Source: JBEVJK01 sp963791325
Lineage (GTDB): Bacteria; Pseudomonadota; Alphaproteobacteria; Rhizobiales; Rhizobiaceae
Assembly: GCA_963791325.1 (NCBI GenBank)
Contig: CAWBRU010000005.1
Span: 408,406-472,405 of the forward strand
DNA: 64,000 nt
Direction of reading: 5' to 3'
The position numbers and the translations under genes were made by a program. The notes below the pieces were generated by a model that did no database searches, had not been told where the DNA came from, and saw only the letters and a list, made by a program, of their open reading frames with translations. Shown here in pieces: positions 19,629-28,089 of the stretch. Position 1 is the stretch's first letter; the number at the start of each line of letters is the position of its first letter.

Positions 19629-20534
19629 TCAGGCGCTGGCCAGCAAGGCCTCGACCTCGCGGCTCGCCTGCGCCAGGATCCAGCCTTTGACCGTGCGCAC
19701 GACATTGCCCTTCGAGAGCTGGCTGTCGGTCAAATAATAGGTCCACGGGCTGGACGCCCTGACCGGGAACGGCTCGACCAGCAGGCCTCGCCGCAGATAG
19801 GTGCGCGCCAACGAATATTGAGTGGCGACACAGCCGGCGCCCATCGCCGCCAGCTCCAGCGCGATGTTGGAGGCGTTGGTGGTGATCCCCTTCTCGTAAT
19901 CGGTGATCTCGATGCCGAGCGCATCGGCCATGCATTGCCAGTATTCCTGGCGGCCGTGGACATGGATCCAGTCGAGGGCGAGCAGGTCGCGCGGCGTTCG
20001 TGGACGGTTCGATCCGTCAAGCAGCGCCGGGGCGCAGAGCAAGGCCAGCTGGTCGTTCCACAGCGGCACGCCGGCCGGCGGGCGGTCGTCGAAGCGCCGC
20101 GTCGAAATGGTGATGTCGGCGATCTGCTCGCTCAAATCCTCCCAGATGGTGCCGTGGAGGACAACCTCGATGTCGGGATGGCGCTTGCGGAACGCCGCCA
20201 TGCATTCGGCCAGCCAGTTCTCGGCGAGGCTCATCGGGCAGGAGATGACCACGGTCTTGTTGCGGGCCGAGGCGACGATCGCTTCGGTCGCGTGGTCGAT
20301 CTGGTCGAGCGCCTGGCGCAGCGTCGGCAGAAACGCTTCGCCCATCTCGGTGAGCTTGAGGCTGCGAGGATAGCGCACGAACAGCTGGCGGCCGAGATAG
20401 TGCTCCAGGGCACGGACATGATTGGAGACGGCCGCCTGGGTGTAGCCGAGCTCCTGCGCAGCCAAGGTGAAGCTCAGATGCCTGGCCGAGCACTCGAAGG
20501 AACGGATGTAGTTGAGCGGGGGCGGCGGCTTCAT
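19629..20534 (-). CDS. LysR-family transcriptional regulator
   Basis: A 301-residue LysR-type regulator. The winged helix-turn-helix spans about residues 8-65 (F-T-L-A-A-Q-E-L-G-Y-T-Q-A-A-V-S recognition helix), followed by the linker helix and a periplasmic-binding-protein-like effector domain to the C-terminus. It belongs to the GcvA-like group, judging by F-E-C-S-A-R-H-L-S-F near the start and the Y-L-R-R-G-L-L-V-E-P-F region. It is transcribed divergently from the MmgE/PrpD operon and convergently with the Gfo/Idh gene (4 nt apart). It most likely controls the rightward operon at 20695 through the inverted repeat at 20645-20669. Confidence 0.92.
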   Translation of the reverse strand: MKPPPPLNYIRSFECSARHLSFTLAAQELGYTQAAVSNHVRALEHYLGRQLFVRYPRSLKLTEMGEAFLPTLRQALDQIDHATEAIVASARNKTVVISCPMSLAENWLAECMAAFRKRHPDIEVVLHGTIWEDLSEQIADITISTRRFDDRPPAGVPLWNDQLALLCAPALLDGSNRPRTPRDLLALDWIHVHGRQEYWQCMADALGIEITDYEKGITTNASNIALELAAMGAGCVATQYSLARTYLRRGLLVEPFPVRASSPWTYYLTDSQLSKGNVVRTVKGWILAQASREVEALLASA

Positions 20535-20644
20535 CCTGAGGGCTTCCGCGGCGCGCGAGACGGCGGCCGGTCCTCATTGGTAGCGGCAGCCGGCGGTGAC
20601 ATCAATTTTTTTGGGCAATGGCGCCGATCTTATTACGTGAAACG

Positions 20645-20669
20645 CCCATGAGGCGGAATTATTCATGGG
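20645..20669. promoter_or_regulatory. Candidate LysR operator upstream of the MmgE/PrpD operon
   Basis: Perfect 7-bp arms, cccatga (20645-20651) and tcatggg (20663-20669), are separated by 11 nt in the divergent LysR-PrpD promoter region. They include a T-N11-A spacing typical of LysR boxes. The right arm contains the first possible ATG (20665) of the downstream gene, which argues that translation starts later, at 20695. The A+T-rich patch just left of it (20603-20640) is a likely promoter. Confidence 0.5.
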
Positions 20670-20694
20670 TGGGTCAGGCAAGATGAGGTGCCGA

Positions 20695-22104
20695 ATGGCG
20701 CAGACGGACCCGCGGACCGACGACGCTCCCGCTGCATCGCCTGCGCTGGCCGCGGTCGCAGATTTCGTCCTGCGCCGGCCGGCCCGAACCTTCCCGCGCG
20801 AGGTGCTCGAGGCCGCCGCCTGGCAGCTGCTCGACACGCTCGGGGTGGCGATTGCCGCCGTGCCGACGGCCTCCGGCGTGATCGCACGCGACATTGCGGC
20901 CGAACTTTATGGGGCCGGGTCGGCCCGGCACCGTGCCCGGATGATGTTCGACGGCCGTGCCGTCAGCCAAGCCGGCGCCGCGTTCGCGCTGGCCACGCAG
21001 ATCGACAATCTCGACGGTCACGATGGCTACAGCCCGACCAAGGGCCATGTCGGGGTGGTCGTTGTGCCGGCGCTCGCGGCCCTTGCCGAAGGCTTGCCCG
21101 AGCTCGGCGGGGTGGAAGCTCTGGCGGCACTCGCCGTCGGCTACGAGATCGCTGGCCGGGCCGGCACCGCGCTGCACGCCACAGCCTGCGATTACCACAC
21201 CTCCGGTGCCTGGAACGGACTCGGCGTCGCCGCAATGGCGGCGCGGCTCTGGGACCTGGACGACAATCAGCTGCGCCAGGCTCTCGGCATTGCCGAATAT
21301 CATGGTCCGCGCAGCCAGATGATGCGCGAGATCGCCAACCCGACGATGCTGCATGACGGCTCCGGCGTCGGCGCGCTGAATGGCCTGACGGCGGCGGTGC
21401 TCGCCCTTCACGGCTTTGCAGGCGCCCCGGCCATCACCGTCGAAACCGCCGACGTTGCCGGCCACTGGGCGGATCTCGGCAGCTTCTGGCAGACCAGGCA
21501 CCAGTACATCAAGCCTTATCCGATCTGCCGCTGGGCACACGCGGCCATCGACGCCACGCGGGCGCTGATGCTTGCCCATGATCTCGACGCGGCCGACATT
21601 GCGCGGCTTCGGGTGAACAGTTTCGGCCATGCCGCGGAGCTCTTTCGCGGCATGCCCGACACCACCTCGAAAGCCCAATACAGCCTGCCGTTTGCGGTGG
21701 CGGCCTACGTGCTCAACGGCCGCATCGGCGTTGAGCACATCACCGGCGCAGGCCTTGCAGACCCGGCAGCGGCCGCCTTCCTGGACCGCATCGAGGTGCA
21801 TGAAGCCGCTCGCCACAGCAGCCGGTTTCCTGAAGGGCGGTGGGCCGACGTCGAGATCGTCACCACGGATGGCCGGTTGCTGGCATCGGGCGACGTGCAC
21901 GCGCGGGGCGGGCCGGAGGCGCCGCTCAGCCGTGCCGACATCCTCGACAAGTTCCGCGAATTCGCGTCGCCGGTGGTAGGCGAGGGGCGCGCGGACGCGC
22001 TCCGCGACGCGGTGCTCGGCCTTGCTGAGGAAGGCAGCCGCTTCGCCGCAGTCGCTGGCTTGCTCTACGATGCGCCGGCAGGCATTCGACGATATGCCGC
22101 CTAG
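20695..22104 (+). CDS. MmgE/PrpD family protein
   Basis: A 469-residue member of the MmgE/PrpD superfamily, which includes 2-methylcitrate dehydratase, cis-aconitate decarboxylase and iminodisuccinate epimerase. Family landmarks are L-D-T-L-G-V-A-I-A-A near residue 45, the conserved D-N-L-D-G-H-D-G-Y segment, and Y-I-K-P-Y-P-I-C-R-W-A-H in the middle. The exact reaction cannot be told, because paralogues differ. ATG 20695 is chosen for its gaggtg ribosome binding site; 20665 is an in-frame alternative lying inside a probable operator. It is the first gene of a five-gene rightward catabolic operon. No prpB or prpC lies nearby, so classical methylcitrate metabolism is unlikely. Confidence 0.9.
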   Translation: MAQTDPRTDDAPAASPALAAVADFVLRRPARTFPREVLEAAAWQLLDTLGVAIAAVPTASGVIARDIAAELYGAGSARHRARMMFDGRAVSQAGAAFALATQIDNLDGHDGYSPTKGHVGVVVVPALAALAEGLPELGGVEALAALAVGYEIAGRAGTALHATACDYHTSGAWNGLGVAAMAARLWDLDDNQLRQALGIAEYHGPRSQMMREIANPTMLHDGSGVGALNGLTAAVLALHGFAGAPAITVETADVAGHWADLGSFWQTRHQYIKPYPICRWAHAAIDATRALMLAHDLDAADIARLRVNSFGHAAELFRGMPDTTSKAQYSLPFAVAAYVLNGRIGVEHITGAGLADPAAAAFLDRIEVHEAARHSSRFPEGRWADVEIVTTDGRLLASGDVHARGGPEAPLSRADILDKFREFASPVVGEGRADALRDAVLGLAEEGSRFAAVAGLLYDAPAGIRRYAA

Positions 22105-22307
22105 CCCACTCACATCCGCGCTCGCGCGATGCCGTCGGGCGAGCGAGGGCATCTCGGCCGCAAATTTTTCGGCCGACGCCAAGGGCGCGTTGAGGAGGGC
22201 GCCTTCGACATCTTGTTCGACGTGTCGGCTTCGGCCTATCTGACGTCGGCCGTCCAGGCGGCCGCCGAGCCCCCCGGCGAACGCGCCGATCCATGCGGAG
22301 ACAACCA
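22105..22307 (+). other. 203-nt interval inside the catabolic operon
   Basis: The gap between the MmgE/PrpD and DHDPS-like genes is long for this operon. It holds only a short poorly supported frame (22129-22311) with no recognised similarity and a small hairpin-forming tcggccg-caaattttt-cggccga element at about 22157-22178. It could hide an internal promoter or processing site; nothing firm is seen. Confidence 0.35.
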
Positions 22308-23234
22308 GTGACGACATCTTTTCGAGGCGTAATCGCGCCGATCCTTACCCCGTTCGAAGACGACGGCCGCATCGCGCGCGACCTCTATGTCGGGCATGCG
22401 CGCTGGGTGCTCGACCAAGGGGCGCATTTCCTGTCGCCGTTCGGCACCACCGGCGAGGCGCTTTCGGTGGGCCTCGCCGAGCGCAAGGCGGCGCTGGGAT
22501 GGCTGGTCGAGGCCGGCATCGCGCCGGAGCGGCTGATGCCGGGGACGGGGGTGACGGCGCTACCCGAAACCGTCGAGCTCACCCGCCACGCCCTCGGCCT
22601 CGGCGCGGCGGCGGTGATGGTGCTGCCGTCGTTCTTCTATCGCCAGGCCGGTGACGAGGGCCAGGCGCGCTATTTCACCGCGCTGGTCGAGACGGTCGCC
22701 GACCCTGCGCTGAAGGTGATCCTCTATCACATCCCGCAGAACTCCGGCGTGCCGGTATCGCCGGCACTCGCCGCCCGGCTGAGCGCTCGGTTTCCGGACC
22801 AGGTGGTCGCCTACAAGGACAGCGGCGGGGCGTTCGACAACACGCTTGCGGTGATCGCCGCAGCGCCCCGGCTGGCCGTCTTCCCGAGCTCGGAGGGCCA
22901 GCTCACCGCCGGGCTCGCGGCGGGCGGCGCCGGCTGCATCTCGGCTTCAGTCAACCTCAATGCGCGCGCCATCCGGGCGGTTTTCGACGGCGCCGAAGCC
23001 GGCCGCGACGTGGCCGGGCTCGACGCCGGCATCAAGGCGTTCCGCAAGGCGGTCGAGGCAGCCGGGCTGATCGGCGGGATGAAGGCAGCGCTTGCGGTGC
23101 GAACCGGCGACCGGCGCTGGCTCAATCTGCGGCCGCCCCACGACAACACGACCCTGGCCGCCGGCGCGGCCCTGCTCGAGGCGCTCGGAGCGGCGGCCTC
23201 GGCGCTTCCGGGCGCGGCGCGAGCCGTCGCCTGA
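22308..23234 (+). CDS. Dihydrodipicolinate synthase/N-acetylneuraminate lyase family aldolase
   Basis: A 308-residue class I aldolase (TIM barrel). It shows the pyruvate-binding G-T-T-G-E loop near residue 45, the catalytic tyrosine in I-L-Y-H-I-P-Q-N-S-G and the Schiff-base lysine in A-Y-K-D-S-G-G. Members condense or cleave pyruvate with aldehydes; this one is probably catabolic rather than lysine-biosynthetic, given its operon. GTG 22308 is preferred as start (ggagac ribosome binding site 8 nt before); ATG 22293 in the same frame is the alternative. Its stop overlaps the next gene's start by one base (TGATG). Confidence 0.92.
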   Translation: MTTSFRGVIAPILTPFEDDGRIARDLYVGHARWVLDQGAHFLSPFGTTGEALSVGLAERKAALGWLVEAGIAPERLMPGTGVTALPETVELTRHALGLGAAAVMVLPSFFYRQAGDEGQARYFTALVETVADPALKVILYHIPQNSGVPVSPALAARLSARFPDQVVAYKDSGGAFDNTLAVIAAAPRLAVFPSSEGQLTAGLAAGGAGCISASVNLNARAIRAVFDGAEAGRDVAGLDAGIKAFRKAVEAAGLIGGMKAALAVRTGDRRWLNLRPPHDNTTLAAGAALLEALGAAASALPGAARAVA

Positions 23235-24202
23235 TGCGCAACAGCCCCGCGGTGATCGTCCACAGCGACCATCCGGAGGCCGCACTGGCGGAGCTCAGAC
23301 AGCGCCATCCGGAGTTCGCCTTCAGCGGCTGCGACAGCTATGCGGGGCTGCCGGAAGCCGTCGCCGAGGCCGAGGCTCGGATTGTCTATACAATTCGCTT
23401 CGCCGGCTCGCCGGGCTACCCGCGCCAGGCCTTGGTCGACAGCCCGACCGTCAAATGGGTGGCGGTCGGTGGTTCAGGCACGGACCATCTCAGGCCCTGG
23501 GATCCGGCCAGGGTCACCGTCACCAACGCCGCCGGCGTCGCCGCCGACATGATGGCGGAATATGCGCTCGGCATGATGCTGGCGTTTACGCTCGGCCTCC
23601 CGCGCTTCGGCCGGGCGCAGCGGGCCCGGCAATGGATCGACGGCAAGGTCGAGCCGATCGAAGGCAAGACGCTGCTGATCGTCGGGCTGGGCAAGACCGG
23701 CCAGGCGACGGCGCGGCGTGCCAAGGCCTTGGGCGTGGCGACGCTCGGCGTGCGTGCCCGCCCGCAGCCGACCGCCTGCGTCGACGAGGTGCATGGCGTC
23801 GCCGATCTTCCCGGCCTGTGGCCGCGCGCCGATTTCGTTCTCTGTTCGGTGCCGCTTACCGAAGAGACCCGCGGCCTGATCGGCGCGGCGGCTTTTGCCG
23901 CGATGAAACCGTCGGCCGTGCTGATCGACGTGTCGCGCGGCGGCATCGTTGCAGAGGCGGCGCTGCTCGACGCGCTGAGCTCCAACCGGATCAAGGGCGC
24001 CGCACTCGACGTCTTCGCGACCGAGCCGCTGCCGGCCGGCCACCCGCTATGGGGCTTGGACAACGTCCTCATCACTCCGCACTGCTCCGCCGTCTACGAC
24101 GGCTGGGAGGCAAGATCGGTGCGGCTGTTTTCCGACAATCTCAGCCGCTATTGCGCCGGACGGCCGCTCGCCAATGTCGTCGACCCGGTGCGCGGCTACT
24201 GA
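23234..24202 (+). CDS. D-isomer-specific 2-hydroxyacid dehydrogenase
   Basis: A 322-residue NAD(P)-dependent dehydrogenase of the D-2-hydroxyacid family, interconverting 2-keto and 2-hydroxy acids. The Rossmann motif is G-L-G-K-T-G. The catalytic arginine lies in C-S-V-P-L-T-E-E-T-R / D-V-S-R-G-G-I-V, glutamate in V-F-A-T-E-P-L-P and histidine in L-I-T-P-H-C-S. Length is normal. It is translationally coupled to the aldolase gene, so it may reduce or oxidise the keto acid released or consumed there. Confidence 0.93.
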   Translation: MRNSPAVIVHSDHPEAALAELRQRHPEFAFSGCDSYAGLPEAVAEAEARIVYTIRFAGSPGYPRQALVDSPTVKWVAVGGSGTDHLRPWDPARVTVTNAAGVAADMMAEYALGMMLAFTLGLPRFGRAQRARQWIDGKVEPIEGKTLLIVGLGKTGQATARRAKALGVATLGVRARPQPTACVDEVHGVADLPGLWPRADFVLCSVPLTEETRGLIGAAAFAAMKPSAVLIDVSRGGIVAEAALLDALSSNRIKGAALDVFATEPLPAGHPLWGLDNVLITPHCSAVYDGWEARSVRLFSDNLSRYCAGRPLANVVDPVRGY

Positions 24203-24220
24203 CACAGCGAGGAGTGTGGG

Positions 24221-25762
24221 ATGTCGCAGGAAAGACGCAGCGGCGGACGCCGCTCCAAGGCGGCGGGACGGAGCGGCGGCGGGATCCCGCAGCTGCCCTG
24301 GCAACGGGTGAGAAATCCGTACGCGCCGATGGACATCCTCGATCCGGAGCGGATGGAGACGCTGCACCGGACTTCGATGCGGATCCTCTCCGAGCTCGGC
24401 ATCCGGGTGATGAGCGCGCGCGTCATGGACATCTTTCAGGAAGCGGGGGCGCTTGTCGACCGCGACGAGAGCACCATCCGGATCGACGAGAGCCTGGTCG
24501 AAGAGGCGCTGAAAAGCGCGCCGCCGCGCTTCACCTTGACCGCCCGCAATCCGGCCAAGCAGCTCGGCATCGGCGGCGACGAGATGGTGTTCGGGCTGGT
24601 CGCCGGACCGCCCAATGTGCATGACCGGATCCGCGGCCGGCGCAGCGGCAACCTGCCCGACTATGAGGATTTCATCCGCCTCGCGCATCACTTCAACGCC
24701 ATCCACATCATCGGCAACCAGGTCGTGGCGCCGATGGAATTGCCGGCCAATTCGCGCCATCTCGACACCTACCGGGCCAATCTCACACTGTCGGACCGGT
24801 GCTTCCATGTCAGCGCGATCGGCCGCGGCAGGGCGCTCGACGGGGTTGAAATGATGGCGATCTCGCGGGGCATCACGCTCGAGGAGATGCGGGCCTCGCC
24901 GGGCGTGATCACGATCATTTCCGTCAACTCGCCGCGGCTGTTCGACGAGGCGATGGCCGATGGCCTCATCGCCATGGCCGAGCACGGCCAGCCGGTGACG
25001 GTGACGCCGTTCACGCTGATGGGCGCGATGACGCCGGTGACCTTGGCCGCCGCGCTCGCCCAGCAGAATGCCGAAGCGCTGTTCGGGGTGACGCTCACCC
25101 AGCTCGTCAGCCCCGGCGCGCCGGTGATGTATGGCGCCTTCACCTCCAATGTCGACATGCGCTCCGGCGCCCCGGCGTTCGGCACGCCGGAAAATACCAA
25201 GGCCAACATCATCGCCGGCCAGCTCGCCCGCCGCTACCGGCTGCCCTACCGCACCTCGAACGCCAATGCCTCCAACGCGGTCGACCTGCAGGCGGCGTAT
25301 GAGACGGAGATGGCGACCTGGGGCGCGGTGCTCGGCGGCGCCAATATGATCTACCACGCCGCGGGCTGGCTCGAAGGCGGGCTGACCGCCTCGTTCGAGA
25401 AGCTCGTGCTCGACGTCGAGATCCTGCAGAACATGATGGAGTTCCTGAAGCCGGTACCGTTCGACGAGGACGACCTCGGCTTCGATGCGATCAAGGCGGT
25501 GCCGACCGGCGGCCACTTCTTCGGCTCGGAGCATACCATGGCCCGCTACGAGACGGCCTTCTACCGGCCGATGCTGTCGAACTGGCAGAACTACGGCAGC
25601 TGGCAGGAGGCCGGCGGCCATGACGCGCTGGAGCGGGCCACCGAGATTTGGCAGCAGGCGCTGCGCGACTATCAGGAGCCGGTGCTCGACCCGGCGATCC
25701 GCGAGGAGCTCGACGCCTATGTCGCCCGCCGCCGCGAGGAGATCGGCGCCGGCGAGCCCTGA
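24221..25762 (+). CDS. MttB-superfamily (trimethylamine methyltransferase-like) protein, non-pyrrolysine
   Basis: A 513-residue COG5598/MttB-like protein. The barrel segments A-N-I-I-A-G-Q-L-A-R-R and the motif Y-H-A-A-G-W-L-E-G-G-L are characteristic. No in-frame TAG is present, so it is a non-pyrrolysine homologue. Relatives demethylate quaternary amines such as glycine betaine, carnitine or proline betaine and pass the methyl group to a corrinoid protein. No corrinoid protein or corrinoid methyltransferase gene is seen in this window, so the methyl acceptor is unknown. The start follows gaggag. It lies 18 nt after the 2-hydroxyacid dehydrogenase. A basic N-terminal tail (R-R-S-G-G-R-R-S-K) precedes the domain. 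Confidence 0.9.
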   Translation: MSQERRSGGRRSKAAGRSGGGIPQLPWQRVRNPYAPMDILDPERMETLHRTSMRILSELGIRVMSARVMDIFQEAGALVDRDESTIRIDESLVEEALKSAPPRFTLTARNPAKQLGIGGDEMVFGLVAGPPNVHDRIRGRRSGNLPDYEDFIRLAHHFNAIHIIGNQVVAPMELPANSRHLDTYRANLTLSDRCFHVSAIGRGRALDGVEMMAISRGITLEEMRASPGVITIISVNSPRLFDEAMADGLIAMAEHGQPVTVTPFTLMGAMTPVTLAAALAQQNAEALFGVTLTQLVSPGAPVMYGAFTSNVDMRSGAPAFGTPENTKANIIAGQLARRYRLPYRTSNANASNAVDLQAAYETEMATWGAVLGGANMIYHAAGWLEGGLTASFEKLVLDVEILQNMMEFLKPVPFDEDDLGFDAIKAVPTGGHFFGSEHTMARYETAFYRPMLSNWQNYGSWQEAGGHDALERATEIWQQALRDYQEPVLDPAIREELDAYVARRREEIGAGEP

Positions 25763-25799
25763 TACCCGCATCACTCAACACAGCAAAAGGAGGAAGCGC

Positions 25800-26708
25800 A
25801 TGACCTCACTCAAGCTGGCTTTGGCCCTGTCCGCCCTGGCGCTCGCCAGTTCGGCGGCCGCCGCTGCCGAGACCAAGGTGCTCAATGACGACGCTTGGTT
25901 CGCCGAAGGTCCGATCTGGTACAAGGACAAGCTCTACTACGTCGAATACGGCCGCGGCACGGTGATGACCTGGGACGGCAAGACCAACACCGTGTTCTGG
26001 AAGCAGGATGGCTGCGGGCCATCCGCCGTGGTACCGACCCGGACGGGCGAATTCGTCGTCACCTGCTACGATTCCAACACGATCGGCCGGATCTCGGCCG
26101 ACGGCAAGACGCTGCCGCCCTACGACAAGGACACGGACGGGAAGGGCTTCGTCGGACCGAACGACTTCGCCCCGGACAAGAAGGGCGGCATCTACTTCAC
26201 CGGCTCGGGCAAGGGCGGCCCGCTGATCGACGCATCCGCCTACTATATCGGCCCGGAGGGGAAGGTGAAACTGGTAGCGGACGACCTGCACAACGCCAAC
26301 GGCCTCGCTCTCTCCAACGACGGCAAGACGCTCTATCTGATCGAGACCGAGGACAACCGCCTCATCGAATTCGACGTCAAGGATGACGCCAGCCTCGCCA
26401 ACCGGCGCGTCTTCCTGAAGCTCGACGATCTCTTCCCCGGCGCGCCCCATATTTGGCCGGACGGCGTCAAGATCGACTCCAAAGGCGAGATTTATATCGG
26501 CCAGAGCCCACGCTCGCTCGATGCACCGGGCAAGATCATCGTCGTCGACAGCGACGGCAAGCTGTTGCGCACCATCGCGGTGCCGTCGCCGTCGATGCCC
26601 AACTTCGCCTTCAGCCCGGACGAGAAGACGCTCTACGTCATGGCCCTTGACCAGATCGACAAGGCGCCGTGGCACGGCAAGGTCTACGCCGTGCCGAACC
26701 GGAACTGA
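25800..26708 (+). CDS. Periplasmic SMP-30/gluconolactonase-like beta-propeller protein
   Basis: A 302-residue protein with a clear signal peptide (residues 1-23, hydrophobic core ending A-A-A-A-A-E), so periplasmic. The mature part has the SMP-30 metal ligands: E in W-F-A-E-G-P-I-W, N in V-G-P-N-D-F-A, N in N-A-N-G-L-A-L-S and D in W-P-D-G-V-K-I-D. Family members hydrolyse lactones of sugars or other cyclic esters with a divalent metal. The start at 25800 follows aaaaggaggaag. It ends the rightward operon; the hairpin at 26716-26751 follows at once. A periplasmic lactonase would prepare substrate for uptake; which transporter it feeds is unknown. Confidence 0.9.
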   Translation: MTSLKLALALSALALASSAAAAAETKVLNDDAWFAEGPIWYKDKLYYVEYGRGTVMTWDGKTNTVFWKQDGCGPSAVVPTRTGEFVVTCYDSNTIGRISADGKTLPPYDKDTDGKGFVGPNDFAPDKKGGIYFTGSGKGGPLIDASAYYIGPEGKVKLVADDLHNANGLALSNDGKTLYLIETEDNRLIEFDVKDDASLANRRVFLKLDDLFPGAPHIWPDGVKIDSKGEIYIGQSPRSLDAPGKIIVVDSDGKLLRTIAVPSPSMPNFAFSPDEKTLYVMALDQIDKAPWHGKVYAVPNRN

Positions 26709-26715
26709 GCAGCAG

Positions 26716-26751
26716 GCGCCGGCTCTCCCCGATCAGGGGTCGAGCCGGCGC
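26716..26751. terminator. Bidirectional hairpin between two convergent operons
   Basis: A perfect 10-bp stem (gcgccggctc at 26716-26725, gagccggcgc at 26742-26751) encloses tccccgatcaggggtc, itself able to pair (cccc/gggg). It fills nearly the whole gap between the stops of the SMP-30-like gene (26708) and the amidohydrolase gene (26755). No T-run follows on either side, so it may block RNA 3' ends or support Rho-dependent ending rather than be a classical terminator. Confidence 0.75.
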
Positions 26752-26754
26752 GCT

Positions 26755-28089
26755 TCAGCTCTGCCGGGTGACGACGCGTCCCGCCGGCTCGTCCGCGAGC
26801 CGGCCTGCGCCGACGATTGCGCGGCCGGCGAGAAACACCCGCAGGAGCCGCGAGCGAACTTCAAGGCCCTCGAACGGGCTATAGCCGGCGCGTGAGCGCT
26901 GCTCCGCGGCGGTGACCGTGCTCATCTGCCGCGGGTCGAGCACCAAAAGGTCGGCGTCGAAGCCCCGCGCGATCCGGCCCTTGCGCCGACCGAGGCCGAA
27001 CCTCTGGGCCGGATTGGCAGAGCACATCCGCACCAGGTCCTGCAGCGTGATCAGGCCTTCGTCGACCAGCTTGAGCATCGTCGCAAGCAGCGTCTGCAGG
27101 CCCGGCATGCCGCCGGGGATGTCGGCGAACGCGGGATAGACGGCCGCTTTCTCGGCCGGGCTGTGCGGCGCATGATCGGTGGCGACGATGTCGATCACCC
27201 CGTCGCGCAGGGCTTGGCGCAGCGCCTCGACGTCGCCGTGGCCGCGCAGCGGCGGCGAGGCCTTCAAGGCCGCGCCGCGGGTTGCGTAATCCGCGGCGGT
27301 GAAGAACAGGTTCTGCGGGGTGGTCTCGACGCTGGCGTCGGCTAGGTCGCGCAGCCGCCGCCAGGCCGCCACGCCGAGCGCGGAGTTGATCTGGCGCACA
27401 TGGATGCGGGCGCCGGTGTCGGCTGCCGCAAGCACGGCGCGGGCCACCCCGCCGGCCTCGGCCAGGGGCGGGCGGCTCGCCAGGAAGGCGGCGATGTCGG
27501 TGCCGGGCGCTAACCCGGCGCTGCCCGCGAGCAGCGATTGATCGCCGGCGGAGACGCCGACCAGCATGCCGGTGCCGGCGAGCCTGCGCATCGCCGTCGT
27601 CACCGCCGCCAGCGTGTCGATTAGGAAAGCGGGCGGGACGTCGGCGGTGAACAGCTCGACCGAGACCGGCGCCAAGGCGAGCAGGTCGGACACGCCTGCG
27701 AGATCGCGCCGAAGCGCCGCCTGGAAGCCGACATCGACATGCAGGCGGCCTTCCGCCGACGCCATCTTGGCGGCCAGGGTTGCGGCATCGGCGGTCCACG
27801 GCTCGTCGGTCGGCATGTCGAGCACGGTGGTCACCCCGCCCAGAGCCGCCGCGGCGGTGCCGCTCACAAAATCTTCCTTGTGGGTGAGGCCAGGCTCGCG
27901 CAGATGGGCATGGGCGTCGACCAGGCCGGGCAGCACGAGGCAGCCGCTGACATCGACGGCTTGCGCAGCTTCGGCCGCTTCGCCCGGGGCAAGCACGGCC
28001 GCGATCCTGCCGCCGTCGAGCGCAAGGTCGCCTCGCCGCATCGCATCGGCATCGACCAGCGTACCGCCCCGCAGCAGCAGCGCGAACAT
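26755..28089 (-). CDS. Dihydroorotase/allantoinase-type cyclic amidohydrolase
   Basis: A 444-residue amidohydrolase of the dihydroorotase/hydantoinase group, hydrolysing a cyclic amide ring. The first metal pair H60-x-H62 (V-D-A-H-A-H-L-R-E-P-G) and the late aspartate in V-A-T-D-H-A-P-H-S are present. At the place of the usual carboxylated lysine the sequence reads V-S-V-E-L-F (E145), so metal bridging may differ. The D-M-P-N motif of true dihydroorotases is D-M-P-T-D here, favouring a catabolic role. It overlaps the PuuE-like gene by one base. It is the last gene of a nine-gene operon. Substrate unknown; an allantoin- or hydantoin-like ring is plausible. Confidence 0.88.
   Translation of the reverse strand: MFALLLRGGTLVDADAMRRGDLALDGGRIAAVLAPGEAAEAAQAVDVSGCLVLPGLVDAHAHLREPGLTHKEDFVSGTAAAALGGVTTVLDMPTDEPWTADAATLAAKMASAEGRLHVDVGFQAALRRDLAGVSDLLALAPVSVELFTADVPPAFLIDTLAAVTTAMRRLAGTGMLVGVSAGDQSLLAGSAGLAPGTDIAAFLASRPPLAEAGGVARAVLAAADTGARIHVRQINSALGVAAWRRLRDLADASVETTPQNLFFTAADYATRGAALKASPPLRGHGDVEALRQALRDGVIDIVATDHAPHSPAEKAAVYPAFADIPGGMPGLQTLLATMLKLVDEGLITLQDLVRMCSANPAQRFGLGRRKGRIARGFDADLLVLDPRQMSTVTAAEQRSRAGYSPFEGLEVRSRLLRVFLAGRAIVGAGRLADEPAGRVVTRQS

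Noticed and set aside
18378..20651. Single 757-residue fusion of the Gfo/Idh N-terminus with a second domain
   Set aside because: After the frameshift the frame merely runs open opposite the LysR gene; the downstream residues have no family pattern while the true C-terminal half lies in another frame.
20695..22104. prpD of the methylcitrate cycle
   Set aside because: The family is broad and no prpB/prpC/acs neighbours exist; only the superfamily can be assigned.
24221..25762. Pyrrolysine-containing trimethylamine methyltransferase
   Set aside because: There is no in-frame amber codon and no pylT/pylS genes are visible.
24047..25774. 575-residue minus-strand frame opposite the MttB-like gene
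   Set aside because: The plus strand encodes a family-length MttB homologue with start, ribosome binding site and operon context.
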